Of a DNA stretch of 64,000 nt, positions 48,346 to 60,844 are shown in pieces; the stretch's first letter is position 1; every line of letters starts with the position of its first letter. Made by a program: the position numbers and the translations under genes. The DNA is from Linepithema humile (taxonomy: Eukaryota; Arthropoda; Insecta; Hymenoptera; Formicidae), in contig NC_090135.1 in NCBI RefSeq assembly GCF_040581485.1, positions 7,557,001-7,621,000 of the forward strand, read 5' to 3'. The notes beneath the pieces are model-generated. The model did no database searches. It saw only the letters and a program-made list of their open reading frames with translations, and had not been told where the DNA came from.

Positions 48346-51054
48346 ATGTCAACATTATTTCCTACAAAACTAATTCATTTTCGCGCAACCAAACTCTACA
48401 AAACTATTGGATTTGTGATAGAAAACAAATTGATGAAACGAACAAGAACGAATGCAAGAATTCAACAGCAAAATACAATTGAAAAAGATAAAAATGATAA
48501 GGAAAAACAAATTAAGATCCAAGCTGCTCCAACGGTTTGTTTCATATTTTATATTTTTATAATAATATTAAAGATCTATTAGCTGTTTCGTTTCACAAAT
48601 ACAACAGAGATACAAATATAACAGCTATATTTCTTCATTGATATTTTATGCAAAATTGAAATCACAAATAGGTTAGCACAAATAAATTAGACTCTTTTGT
48701 ATTTAACATGTAATAGAATTATTGTAATATATTAAGATGTCAAGTAAAATTGATTGACTTTTGATTTAATTTAATTTTCTGTTAGGCAACGTTGGATGAA
48801 AAACCAAAACTAAATTTTAAATCTTTACAAAGACCAAATAGTGAGAATGCATTTAATACAATCTCTATTGACATTGCTGCATCTTTCAAAAAATTCAAGA
48901 GTGATCAACAAGAATTGGAAACGGAGATCAAAAGTTAGTAATTAGAAGATAATTTCTATAGACAAACTTGTTAATAAGCTGCTTTATAGAGAAAGAGAAG
49001 TTAAAACCAACCGTGAGTCCTGGCAAAGGAAAGCTGAGATCTGTCGTAGACTTGCAAATGATGAAAGATGAATTGAGTTCGTTAGAAGATCCTCCTGTGA
49101 CACCTTGGGAGAAGGAATTATCTTCAGGAAGACTGCAATATAAATTTTTTGATGTTCCATGCGAGGAGTTAGCGCAGAAACTACTAGGTTTGTAGATTAA
49201 ACATGTTTTATGTTACATGTGATGTTAGAAATCTTCAATTTGTTAAAATATTTAAATACTTATGAAGCACTGTGTAGATTTCCCTTCATTGCTTTATGCT
49301 GCTTTGTGTCAATGTGCTCGCAATTTATTAGTTTCTTATTTTTACTATAGGAAAGGTGCTTGTAAGACATCTTGAGAATGGCACTATCCTTAAGGGTAGA
49401 ATTGTAGAAACCGAAGGATATCTGGGTGCAGTTGATAAGGCATCGCATTCCTATCAAAATAAAGTTACACCTCGCAATCTTCCAATGTACATGCCACCAG
49501 GAACTATTTACATTTACATGACGTATGGCATGTACCATTGCTTCAATATTTCTAGTCAAGGTTGGTATAATTTTGCAGTAAAAATTTAATATTTGTTCCC
49601 TTATTGTGCATGAAAAATTAATATATGTTTAGTTATATTTGAACAAAATTATTAGAAGTAGTAAAAATTATGAAACTAAAAAAGCAGAAAAATAATTACA
49701 TATTCTTATAATTCATTAATAACATAAAACGAAGAGTAAAGCAATATCAAGTTAGATACGCAGCTTTTTTAAATTTTATGTTAAAGACTTAAAGTATTTG
49801 GAATAAAATAAAAATAAGCCTATTTTTCGGCACATAAATCGAATCTGAAAGAAACAAATTTATTGTAGAATGATCCGTATATTAATTATGACAATACTAA
49901 ATAACATTTAGAAAGAAATGCGCACGTATTGATCAAAGCAGTAGAACCGCTAGTGGACCTCGAGTACATGGAATTTCTAAGAAACATGCAGCGCAAGAAT
50001 GACGGAAGAGAAAAACAAATCGCGGGGCGCGTAACGCGCCTAAAGCAATATGAACTTTGCAATAGTCCGTCCAAAATTTGCGACGCGTTTGCGATTGATC
50101 AGGATGCTTTTGATCAGAAGCTCGCGTACGCGTGTAATAATTTGTGGCTTGAGCGTCAACCTTTTGTAAGGTCTCTTAGCATAGTAGCCGTACCTCCTAA
50201 AGATTCTAAGTCATATAAAAAAACGCGATATTATGTGCTAGGAAGCACTAGTGTTAGCGAAAGAAATTCCGAATACGAAAAATATGCTTATATTGTAATG
50301 ACTTAAATTTTGTAAATGTGTTAAGTGTGAAAAAATATAAAGCTTTTTGCTTCTTGCTCTAGTTTCTAACAAGTTCAAATCTTGAGTGGCAAATTTTCAA
50401 TCTTTCTCTTCTACAAAAATATATGTTTACTCTGTTTTCAATTGTTAAAATAACAATTGCAATTAAATTCTTATTAAGAAAAGTGAAGGAATTTTTTCAA
50501 TATTCAAATCAGTTGCGAATGTCCCTTTACTCTTTCACTTTCTGTCATAATTTATTGCTTAAGAAGCAAATTTGATAATGTTGTGTCCAAAATAGTAGAG
50601 CATTATAAATGTTGGTAACAATTTAGAAAAGTAGATTCCCATCTGTAGTTCCAAAGGTCTTCATTTCACTGTTGGTAAGGTCTTAGGTGACGGATGTGCA
50701 GTACTGGTGCGAGCTCTCGATCCTTTGGAAGGTGTCGAATGCATGAGTTATCAGCGTAGCATCGCGAAGACGAAGAAAAACGGTTTAAAGCCGCACGAAC
50801 TGTGCAACGGCCCTTCGAAGCTTTGCATAGCCTATCAACTTAACAAGCAGTACAGCAAATATTCCATTTGTACATGGAAAAGTCTGTGGATCGAAGACGA
50901 TGGCGCTTCGGAGGATTTTCAGATCATAAAGTCCTCCAGAATCGGAATTGACAGTTGCGGTGCGGAATGGGCCAAGAAACCTTTACGGTATTACATTTAT
51001 AATAACAAGTCCGTTAGCAAGAGAGACAAAAAAGCAGAAATGGAGATTTCTTAA
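48346..51054 (+). CDS. MPG: DNA-3-methyladenine glycosylase (MPG/AAG), canonical isoform, 370 aa
   Basis: Exons 48346-48534, 48786-48933, 48990-49187, 49351-49560 and 50687-51054 join in phase. The N-terminal 170 residues are Lys-rich and poorly conserved. The catalytic domain starts near FFDVPCEELAQKLLGK. Counting against human AAG, the catalytic Glu125 is present in VETEGY, with Tyr127, His136 (ASHS), Tyr159, Tyr162 and Asn169 (FNISSQG). The last exon begins GDGCAVLVRALDPLEG with the Arg182 equivalent, keeps LCNGPSKLC, and ends with EWAKKPLRYY. The enzyme removes alkylated and deaminated purines in base-excision repair. AATAAA lies at 51168-51173. A second last exon precedes this one. The gene converges with VPS18. 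Confidence 0.93.
49912..50306 (+). CDS. MPG: alternative, divergent last exon of MPG
   Basis: This exon has its own acceptor (AACATTTAG) and joins the shared donor at 49560 in the same phase, giving a 379-aa isoform. It is a clear homologue of the final exon: HVLIKAVEPLVDLEYM aligns with VLVRALDPLEGVECM, LCNSPSKICDAF with LCNGPSKLCIAY, and KKTRYYVLGSTSVSE with KKPLRYYIYNNKSVSK. It differs at usually fixed sites: the Arg182 equivalent is Lys, GPSKLC is SPSKIC, and the EWA before the final strand is lost. The frame is open over 131 codons, so it is not an obvious relic. There is no AATAAA close behind it, only an AATATA near 50335. Whether it is used is not shown. Confidence 0.7.
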
Positions 51055-51808
51055 GAATGAGATTTTTTAAAGTATTATTCGTTCTGTTAGGTTTATTTTT
51101 TCATATTTTAACATGAAAAGATCTACACATTAATTTTAATAGGATTATTTCTGTATCTAAATTTTGTAATAAAGCAGAAAATTGATATTTATTTGAATGA
51201 AACGCCGAAATGCATCACGTACGTTGGAAAATCACAAAATACATAATTTTTTGCTAAAAAGTAATTTATGTCTTTTTTTTTCCTTTTGATAAAACTTTTA
51301 ATTTATTATATGATAACAATTTAATTTTTTCCGCGTCATGAAAGCTGAAATTTAACACGCTTTTTGCAAGTTTTCTTCTATAAATCACATTTTAAGAAAT
51401 TATATAAGACTATATATCTTACAAGACTAATAATCTTATAAGATCAACTTGATAAAAAGACATTTAATATATATATAAATCTCTTTTTGTAAGACTTAGC
51501 TTATTATTTAAAATCTTAGCTAAAATTTTTTAAAATGTGATTTGAAGGAAATTTGCAAAAGGTGTTTTAAATTCATTAAAACCGTTAAAAATTGTTTTAA
51601 ATTATATAATTGTAAGTATTTTAAAATATATCAAAATTGTCTGTAATATGAGACAAAAACATCTAACATTCGTAGAAGCTTTGTCACAAATTTTACAAAT
51701 TTCGTCCATTTCTTTATCATTGAGATATATAAGAAGATATATAAGAGATGTATAAGAAGATATATAAAAAGATGTATAAGAAGATGAATAATTCACAATG
51801 GACGGATT
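51055..51808. other. 3' ends of MPG and of the duplicated VPS18 segment
   Basis: This stretch contains the MPG polyadenylation signal at 51168-51173. From about 51205 it aligns with 53165 onward, the 3' flank of VPS18, and so is the distal part of the tandem duplication. A short repeat of TATATAAGAAGATG-like units at about 51725-51785 interrupts it. Confidence 0.6.
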
Positions 51809-52341
51809 CTAGAACTTGAACCGTCTGCAAAAAGTAATGAATTATTATATCAATTTATATGTAACATATAAAAAAAGTATAGAACTTGTGATGTGTGTGA
51901 ATGATTATAGCATTTTAAAATTTAGAGTTTACAATGTTCAAATTTTACGATTTTGCAACTACAGCTTTTCAATGTCAAATATACACTAATAAGTTTTACA
52001 TACATTACTGTACTTGGACGTCTCTGACAGCACGGACATATCAAAATCAATTCATCGATCTCTCTCTGGATTACTTTCTTGTAATTGGACAACTGCTCAT
52101 AATCTGCGTAGAAATGTTGTAGTATCAACGTCATCGGGTTAAAGCTTTCAAGTAAAACTGAAGTGAGCGCTAATCGTTCTTCAAGATACGCTAATCTTTC
52201 CGTTTGCGCCTCAGTCAGCGTCGATTTTACTGCCGTCAACATACAATCGTCGTGAAATTTATGGTTGCAATCAAGGTGACAACAGTTTCTTACACACCAT
52301 TCCATATTGCATATGTTGCACGCATATGCGGAAGAATTCAT
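51809..52341 (-). CDS. duplicated VPS18 RING module, open, possibly an alternative C-terminus
   Basis: Exon 52341-52004 has an acceptor (ATTCTTTCAG) and a GTATGT donor aligned with those of the VPS18 RING exon. It joins 51824-51809 in phase, ending RFKF and a stop. The 118-residue frame starts exactly with ATG after the acceptor. Zinc-ligand positions are kept (CNIC, then CNHKFHDDC, then CPCC), while most other residues have changed from the parent. Entry phase is 0, so VPS18 exon 54586-54435, which ends at phase 0, could splice to it directly; the coiled-coil exon (ending in phase 2) could not. It may instead be a small independent gene or a decaying copy. No promoter is evident. Confidence 0.5.
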
Positions 52342-52446
52342 CTGAAAGAATATAGTTTGAAGATCATTCAAATATTATTTTCATCTTTTTTTTTGAAAAT
52401 TTTGTAAGTAATCAATTAGTTTTAATTTAAGTGAAAAAAGTTTGTT

Positions 52447-52530
52447 ACTAATACCTGGATCTAAAAGTTTGAATATCTTTTCTTATTAACCATGTGCCTT
52501 TGTGGCTTTCTCCTCCTTAAGAATCTGAAT
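52447..52530 (-). pseudogene. broken copy of the VPS18 coiled-coil exon
   Basis: Read on the minus strand, this matches the VPS18 exon 54238-54141 (TTCTTAAGGAGGAG, GCCACAAAGGCA, GATATTCAA, and a kept GTATT donor). A one-base deletion after AAGGCA shifts the frame and brings in TAATAA, and six bases are missing earlier. It cannot code in the parental frame. Confidence 0.8.
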
Positions 52531-52682
52531 GTGCTGAAGTTAAAATTCGAAAATATTGAAAATTGCCCAAGAGCTATGACTAGATATTAAGTATATGTCA
52601 ACAACTCTAATATTTATACCGTCTTTGAAATTCGTTGAATGTCGTTTTCAAAACTGTTTTGAAACTTGTCTTTGACATAGAC

Positions 52683-52717
<35 letters not shown>

Positions 52718-53219
52718 TAGACGTTGATTTTTCCATCCTCAATGTACAAAAATTTATGATATTTTAATGATGATTAAGTTATGATTTCTTAACACACACA
52801 CAAAATTAATTAACGCAAAGATTATCTATTGTGATAAAAACATTAACGTGTCACTCGAGAGACTTTAGATATGTGAATGGAGCAGAACTTACGACTCATA
52901 CTATAAATAATTAAAATAATTGATCGAAGAAATGTTTAAACAATCCCGAAAAACAATTAACATATCTGGAGTAGTATGGTATGTGTATCTAGATGTTCTA
53001 AATTATCGGTACTGTTTAAAATCGCAAATGACTAAAAGACGTTAAATCAAAATGAGGAGAGGAAAGGAAATAGAATACATTAAGGAGAGGATCGGGTTCA
53101 TAAAAAAGGAAGCAAATTAAGGACAGGAAGATAGAATTCTGATAGACATTCCATAAATTGTAATACGCTGGAAAATACGTTGGAAAATTACAAAAAAAAA
53201 ACGAAATTTTTTGCCATAA

Positions 53220-53261
53220 AACTACTTGTCTTTTTATTTTTTTTTTTTTTTTTTTTTTTGG
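53220..53261. repeat. T-rich tract
   Basis: A run of more than 20 T lies in the 3' flank of VPS18; the duplicate copy has a shorter tract at about 51271-51288. Confidence 0.8.
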
Positions 53262-53501
53262 CAAAGAACTCTGTGTCAATGCTTGATTTATTATATTATA
53301 ATAATTTAATTATTCCCATGAGAGATAAAAGCTTGAAGCTGAAATTCAAGACACTCGCGAGTTTTCTTCAAATCACATGTTAAGAAATTGTTTATAGCCA
53401 TAAGACTTCAAATAATATGCTAGGTCTTACAAGATCAATTAAAAAAAAAGAGAGAGAGAGATTTGCAAATATGCTCTATCATACATTTCGTAGATGCTTC
53501 A

Positions 53502-56500
53502 TCACGTCCATTCTTTCAGCACGCGTTCGTAATCCTCTTCCTCGATGAACGGCTTGTCTATCGATCTGCAAAAAACAACGAATCGTTATATCGATTCGCA
53601 TGTGAAAAAAATTATTTTTAAAATATAGAACTTATGATACAATTCTAAAATTCGAAGTTTGCAGTGCTCAAATTTGGCGATTTTGCAATTACAGCTTTTC
53701 AATTATATTTAAACATACTCTATCATAAGCTCTCCGCAGTAGAGACATTCCGAAGCAACGAGCTCGTCGATATCGGCCTTGATCTGGTCCCTCGTAGATA
53801 AGGATACCGACGTCACCGAGGTGGTGTCCTCTGGCCGATTTGAAATGGCCGTAAGTTGTCGTTGAAGATCCGCTAATCTTGTCCTCTGCTCCATAGATAG
53901 CATCGGCGTTAATGCCGCCACCAAACAATCGCTATGAAATTTGTGGCCACAAGGGAATACGTAGAAGGATCTCAAAAGCAATTGCACCTCGCATGTATTG
54001 CACGTATCTTTGGCATGCACGTAAGTGCATCTGAAAGAGGCATAGTTTGAAGATCGTTCAAATATTCCGATCTTTTCTTTTTCAATTTGACAAGGGATAA
54101 ATTATTTTTAATATAATTGAAAGGGATTTGTTATCAATACCTGGTTCTAAAGGCTTGAATATCTTTCCTTATTAATTCTGCTGCCTTTGTGGCTTCCTGC
54201 ATCTCCTCCTTAAGATCTTGAATGTGTTGGTTGTATTCCTATAAGAAAAGAAAAAAGGAAAATTGATGAAATTCTTATTAATAGAAATAGAGTTTTGTCT
54301 TATCCAAAATTCATAATCCATCTGGTAAAATTATACAAATATAATTGTATAAAATTATTAAAAATCCAAATTATAAGTACAGTATTTTTAGAACCAGTGT
54401 AAAAAGAGAGAAGATAAACAATCACAGTCGGTACCTGCAAGGAGTTGCAAATAGCTTCCTTGAAGTGATCGATGGTGACAAAATCGGAGAAAAACGGCAG
54501 AATATCTTCTATTCTAACTAAATTGCAGTGTTGCACGAACTCCATTGCTTGCTGTATGTCGTCCTTTTCTCGCACAACGTGCTCCGCTACAGCAATATAT
54601 ACACATAATTACAAACTATATCAGTTTTTTTAACTGAATTAATTGAATTTTAACTAAAACAATTCCGGATTACCTATCTTCAGCCACAATTTCTTTCTAA
54701 GTTCCTCATCGTGTTCGGGAGGCATGGCGGCGATCTGCCTAGCGAGATCGACGCTGATCGTAAGGGCGAGATCCATGGCGGTACTCCACAAACCCAGTAA
54801 GGCCGATAATTGCACGCAGGCTTCAGTCAAATTTACCTCCTGACATAATCGTAACGCGTAATGTACGTCGTAGTGCACCATGCTGATGTCTTGACCTGAA
54901 AATAATGATTGTTTTGTAGTGAATAGAATAATTTATAATTAGTACGAATTAGTTTTTCATAAAAAGTGCGAGTTGTTAACCTTGAGAGCTTATGTAGCGC
55001 ATCACTTCGTCTTGCTTGTAACGCGCGTACAAAGATAGAAGGAAGTTATGAATCGCCTGCTCCTGCGAACCTTGCTTGTATACGCAAAATTCTAGATACT
55101 TAATAATTTCTCTCGCCTGTTGAAGAAACAATAAAATTATCCATGAAGTTACTTGCTAGCTAATCAAAGGAAATTGCATAGCATCTCTGTGTGCGATCTG
55201 CATTAAATGCTCCTTACATGCTTGTCATCACTGTTGCAAGAGATCAAAGCTGGCAGAAGCTTCGCCGGCTTCAGCGATGACCCTTGCGAGATTAAGACGG
55301 CCACGGTGGGTCGCGGCAATTCTTGCAGTAGAATCCCAGCGAATTGATAGAAGAGGTCCTTATTGTTCTGACTCTTGAGTACCCCGAGCGCCTCCAAATA
55401 ATTATTCTTGTACAGATGCTGGCGAATCACCTCCTCGTAGTTGCAATGCATTATCGTCAAACGTATCAAATTGTCCTTGTCACCGTGACTGGCCATCAGG
55501 TCGTATATCGTGCTGCGATTCCTCTTGATGCATTCCTATGTTGAAAGTGCCAAAGTTAGTTCTCAGATTGATATAAATTTTGAAGATAAATCGTTATATA
55601 TATTAATTTCTAAATAATTTCACAAAAATATAAAAGTTAACGTCTCTTTCACATTTGGGGTTAGTTTCTGCGCGTACCTCTACTTTGGGAATGATGAGGA
55701 AGCTATCAAACTGCTTCTGCAATTCTATATAATGTGGATCGTGAAGATAGGATGTGTTGCTGCTGCGCAGAGCTCCCATTTGATTCATGAATAATTCCGT
55801 CACCCATATGACGATCATTGTTATTTGTGTCTTGTCGTGCGTTTTTAAGCCATCGAGTTTCTTTAACAATAAAAATTGAAACAAAGTTATATTGAAGCAA
55901 TATAATTGATTTAAAAAATATTACTAAATTACTCAGTTCTCATAATTCATGCGAATAATTAATTTTGGAATGATTTAACAAAAAATAAAGCAAATAATAA
56001 AGCAAATAAAAAATAAAGCAAATAAAGCAAAAAATAAAGCTGCTGAATAATTATATTTATTGATTACTTTGCGCAGAAATGTTTTCAGAGCATCAATTTG
56101 CCATTCCTGCAGAAATTTTAACGATATCTCCTCGAAGGACGAATGAGTGTCCGCGTAAATTAACGCACTCTTCTCATATCTGCAGAAAAAATGAACGACA
56201 AATTAGATGAAATAAGAATATTTTATACACACACGCACATAAAAACTCACTCTTTGTTCTTGAAAAGCATCTCCGCTTGTTTCACCAGCACTTGGTCAAT
56301 GTGTGCGGGGTTGTCTTTGCAATACTGCTTGGCCAGTTCAAATTCACCCTTATCGACATATACCTGCAATGAATGAAACAAGTGCCACCGCTATTTTCAA
56401 GAAATTTAAATTCTTAATTTAAACTCTTCATTCTCTTTACCTGCCAAACATTCCTATCTTCTTTCGTTACTCTATACTTGAAGACTGCTCGTTCGCTGTA

Positions 56501-58965
56501 AGCCCAAATTGATCTCGTCGCCGGATCCTTAGTGATGCCGATTAATTTGCCGAGTACCTAAACATCATTAAATCGCGTAATAAATATTTTATATCTCGCG
56601 GGAAAATAGCTATAACGTAAAATTAGAAACATGAAATATTAATTATAATTAGAGCGCATTCTTGTAATTTTCTAATTCTGAATGTGATGTTATAATTCAA
56701 TATATTACAATTTTAATATAATTATATATTGGAAATAAAAAATTAATAATTATCAGAATCATAAAGAACGATTCCCTTTCCCTCACTGAGAAATTTACGT
56801 ACATCATTGTAAACGTCTTCAAATATCAATTCTTGATTCAAGAGCGACATGCCTTTTACATGATCCGGATACAACAATAACGCGTGAAACTCTGTCAACA
56901 CGAATGACAACGGTGCTGAAGTAGTTTGTGAAATGTTACTGCTTATAAGACTCATTTCCGGACATGTCAACATCTGTTGATTAATCAGCACGTTATTCGT
57001 ATCCGGTTTTGCATCAACCTAAAATCAATCATACACTCTTTATTTACAGTTCTTAATAAAAATTCTAAAAAGTTACCATATATGCGATAACAATAATTGT
57101 GAATATATATATGGTTCCAGAAAATTGTGCAAGATATTTCAAAAAGTGTAACAAGTGTAGGAATGTAGATTTAGATTTATATTAACATTTTAATCTATAG
57201 AGAAACGAAATAAAAACGCAATAATATCATAATTATTACCTGGGCGTATAGAATACCAGTCTCCGTCAACCATCCGAATGATTTTGGTACAGCACCCAAG
57301 GATGGATAGTAAAATTGCATTTTTGAATAGGGAAGAGAACTTATCACTTCACTAAAGCTCTCTGCAATAAACATATAGCATGCAATTTGTTTATTGAAAT
57401 AATAATTCTAATACGCAGTATGTATAAAACGTTTTTTAAAACTTCTACAGATAAAATACTCAGCAACTGATTTTTTTGTAGCAACTGTTGAGAGAACTTG
57501 AATGAATAAGAAACACTGAGCCATACGTAATATATTGCTTGAAAATATCGACATCAGATAAAACATTCGCTTACCTTGCGCATTCAGATATCTGTAAAAC
57601 ACCTGCTGCAAAAGAGGCTTTTCTTCGGGATTAGCGATGGCACCGATGTACTGATAAATGCGCATAAGAGTGGTCACAATGATCATATATTTATCACAAT
57701 TCGGGATTTTGTGGAATTCTATTCCAGTGATTGGAGGCTTGCTATTTTTCCCTATGTCGAATACCTGAAATCACATTGGTAATATCAGAAATACACTATC
57801 ATTAGAATAGTTAATTTCAAAAAATATTTTTTATATGTTTGCTGCTTTTTAACAACTCCTCTCCTCCTTCCCTCCCTTCCATCCCACCACTACCAAAAAT
57901 AACAATACTAATGAGAAGGTATTCTCTAATTATTTACCTAAATCTCATTTAGATAATTTGTAGGACATTATATGCAGATAAAAGAGAAATTTAGAACTCA
58001 CCAATCCTCCTACCTCTTTTGCACCATAAAGAGGCAGGTAATTCGGAAGCTTTGTCAGAAATGAATAGTATGATAATGTAAAAATGTGATAGATAAATGG
58101 AATGATGACATAATCTTTTTAGTTACGTATGTAATATTAATACCTGACGCCAATATTGCTCCAAACTCGTATTAAAAATCTTGTCAGTCTCTAATCCAAT
58201 CTCTGTTTCAAAAATCAGACCTTTGGAAGTGCCCAACAGAATGGAGCCAGAGGTTGTTTCCGAAGTATTGGAAAAGTTCCAGCCTACTGCGGTGATTTCG
58301 TGGCCTTTGAACTTGCCAGCCTGCTTGAGTTTTGCCGTCTTCCTATGCAAGTAGAATAATTCTGAAGGAGGATTATCCCCATGTTTCGACACCAGACTTA
58401 TCAGCAAGTGATGGCCCAATGGATCCAGAAACAAGCCGGATATTTTCATGCTCAGTGCATATTTGGATATGTCAATTTCTGCAACCAAAAACTTAATGCT
58501 CTATTTATTAATGAAGTGAGAATACCAAATAAATTAAATGTTTTAGTATAAATGTAACTCTTATTAATCGTATATATGTTAATAGTAAACTTTTATTAAT
58601 CATGTGTCAAAGAACATAGTTATCTGATCTACCTTCAGTCTTGTCAGGTTGCTTCATGTCGATACGAAGTAGAATGTTGTTGGCCATAGCAATGACAATT
58701 GTATTGCTACTAACGACCAAGTAAAGAATTCTGTCCGATGGTAGAAAGTTAACTTTCTGCTTAGTGAATATTGGCCCATCATCTTGCAGCTTCATCTGAA
58801 TAAAGCCTGCTGTACTCTAGAAAATAATATTACAATTGTAATAAATAATTTGTGTATTGCAGTAATGTCTGATGAAAAACTTACAATATCTGGACGTATC
58901 GGTGGTGCAAGCACTTGTTTGGAGCGTTGAGAAGCTTGTTCGTACTGATCAAACATGGATGTCAT
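53502..58965 (-). CDS. Vps18: VPS18 (deep orange), HOPS/CORVET core subunit, 984 aa
   Basis: Eighteen coding exons join in phase on the minus strand: 58965-58885, 58816-58633, 58478-58144, 57764-57575, 57361-57240, 57018-56803, 56557-56441, 56363-56251, 56179-56068, 55860-55678, 55535-55218, 55116-54981, 54895-54674, 54586-54435, 54238-54141, 54030-53719 and 53565-53502, which is 17 by my list; the sum is 2955 bases. The first third is the Pep3/Vps18 beta-propeller, followed by an alpha-solenoid with clathrin-type repeats, a short coiled coil, and a C-terminal RING (CNTC, CGHKFHSDC, CLYCGELMI). The end SIDKPFI matches human VPS18 closely; human is 973 aa. It tethers late endosomes and lysosomes. 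An acceptor just 5' of the ATG (about 58987) implies an untranslated first exon. Its 3' end is duplicated downstream. Confidence 0.94.
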
Positions 58966-59841
58966 TTTGACTGCTGTATATAAACCTGTGTGAGCGCAGT
59001 ACAAGTGTATAATGATATATTGTAATGCAATATAATTTTAAAATAATATATAAAATATCATAATTTAGCAATATCTAAATAATGACGTAAATTTCCATTT
59101 TAAATTTATTATTATATTCATTGTTTTATTGTTAACAAAATATAAAAAAATAACAATATATATATATGTATATATTTTACTTACTAATTCTATTTCAAAT
59201 TAAATGAGACGAAAAAAGAAGCTTAAAAAATTCTTGTATCCTTGAGAAAAAGCAAGGAAATTCTGCATCATTATAAAAGTTTTTAAAAAGACATAGATAA
59301 TAATTGTTGACGATTGTTGACAATTATTGACACCTTACAGATGATTATGATCTGAAAGTATATTATTATAGAGGGTACAACCCTAACTAATCTGTGCTTT
59401 GAACTACGTGGCGGTCTCTTCTGTGAATTTGAGGAAGTTTGAACTCATTGCAACTTCTGATTGGTTACACTAAATTGTAACTAGATGTCTTTTTACAAAA
59501 AGATTGCGATTAGAAAGATCTGACAATCAAATGACAAAAAAGTTACGATATTCTTATTGTAAATATTAGAATGTTTTTAAATTATATTGATAGTTTTACA
59601 ATTGTAGTGTGTTCTAAACATTAAGTAGAAAAATGTTGCAATTAATGACCATTAAACTCATTTTTTCTAGACTTTTTATTTATTAATAAATTATATATAT
59701 AATAACATATAAATATTAATGAATTATAAATTTGTTATTGTACATTGTACAATATATATTCTTTATGTATTATAATATCTGCAAAGAAAGCAACAATAGT
59801 TACATTTTTACATTTTTTTCTAATCAATTTATACATACATG
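58966..59841. other. upstream region of VPS18 and 3' end of NDUFAF1
   Basis: The two minus-strand genes are in tandem here. The acceptor at about 58987 implies that the VPS18 promoter and first exon lie further up, perhaps in the less AT-rich stretch at 59380-59470. The right part, from about 59640, is probably the NDUFAF1 3' UTR. No coding exon is seen. Confidence 0.45.
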
Positions 59842-60844
59842 CTAAAATCTGATTCCACGAAGATTGTACAGTTCATATGCAAATTCTTCTTTATGAAATT
59901 CATCATACTCCAAACCAATATAATCAATTTCTAGTTTAAAGTGGCCAGTAACATCATCCGCTAAGGTAATGCCAAAAGATTTGACTTCATGCAACGTGAT
60001 TTCCGTTTGTTCATCCTGCAACCTGCCTTTGCTTGCAAATACAAGTTTGGAGAATGGCACTCTGATATATTGCCAATGGGGTCCACCTCTAGTATGAAGC
60101 ACATAATTATATACATCATTCCAAGTCAAATCAAATATGCCGCTAGTAGAAATATTAAGATTATAACATCTGCCATCTCCTCTAACACGAAGAGCAAGAT
60201 GTGTATATGGTGTCCAGTTATGGTAGACTTCACGTCTAAAAGCCTTTCGCTTAGGAACAGAGGTAATATTGCAGTAACCAGCATATTTTATTCTGCCATC
60301 TTTTGGCAAACGAGTGTTCAAGTAGCCAGAAAATATACCAGTACCTGTAGAAGACATTTCTAATCTAAAAAAAAGAAGACAAAATCAATGATTGATAAAA
60401 TATGACAAATATATAGCATAAATATTCAATATTATAACTATTATCATTACATATGTATATTATTTATACTTACTTAGCTGTTGAAAAGCCTTCTTCATAA
60501 TCACTATCACAGGTAACTATCCATTGATCCAAAGATTTTGGATCACCATTAAACCTCCATACAACATCTATTTCATTTTGCCTATATATAAAAATAGGAT
60601 CCATTTTTAGTATTTCTTTTACTTCATCCATAAGAATACCAAATTCTTCCTTGAATTGTCGGTATCCTTCACACATTCTGCCAAAAATGCTCAAATTCTG
60701 TTCTTGCGGTGGTTTATCATACACTACTTTGTAACCTGATTTTCGATCTCGTTGATAAACGCATGATAGGTTTGCAGTTGTATGCAGTTTTCTTCTGCCA
60801 ATTGCAAAATTCGTTAATATTCTCCTAAATATTCTCGAAGTCAT
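59842..60844 (-). CDS. NDUFAF1: complex I assembly factor NDUFAF1 (CIA30), 297 aa
   Basis: Two exons join in phase on the minus strand: 60844-60474 and 60364-59842. The N-terminus MTSRIFRRILTNFAIGRRKL is an Arg-rich mitochondrial targeting sequence. The CIA30 domain fills most of the rest: IDVVWRFNGDPKSLDQWIVT, then GYCNITSV, ALRVRGDGRCYNLNI, WQYIRVPFSKLVF and IDYIGLEYD. The family assists assembly of a membrane-arm intermediate of respiratory complex I in the mitochondrial inner membrane. Length is near human NDUFAF1 (327). The intron acceptor is read as TTTTTTTAG before ATTAGAAATG, which restores the frame as K-L-E-M. It is divergent from NUDT18. Confidence 0.93.

Larger units (their letters stand above)
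51190..52550 (-). repeat. downstream copy of a tandem duplication of the VPS18 3' end
   Basis: This copy aligns with about 53160-54235 in the same orientation, covering the 3' flank, the last exon, the RING exon, the intron and part of the coiled-coil exon. Shared blocks include ACGTTGGAAAA, the ATTGAAAAGCTG region behind the RING exon, and AAGGAGGAG plus GCCACAAAGGCA in the coiled-coil exon. Divergence is considerable, so the duplication is not recent. Confidence 0.85.
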
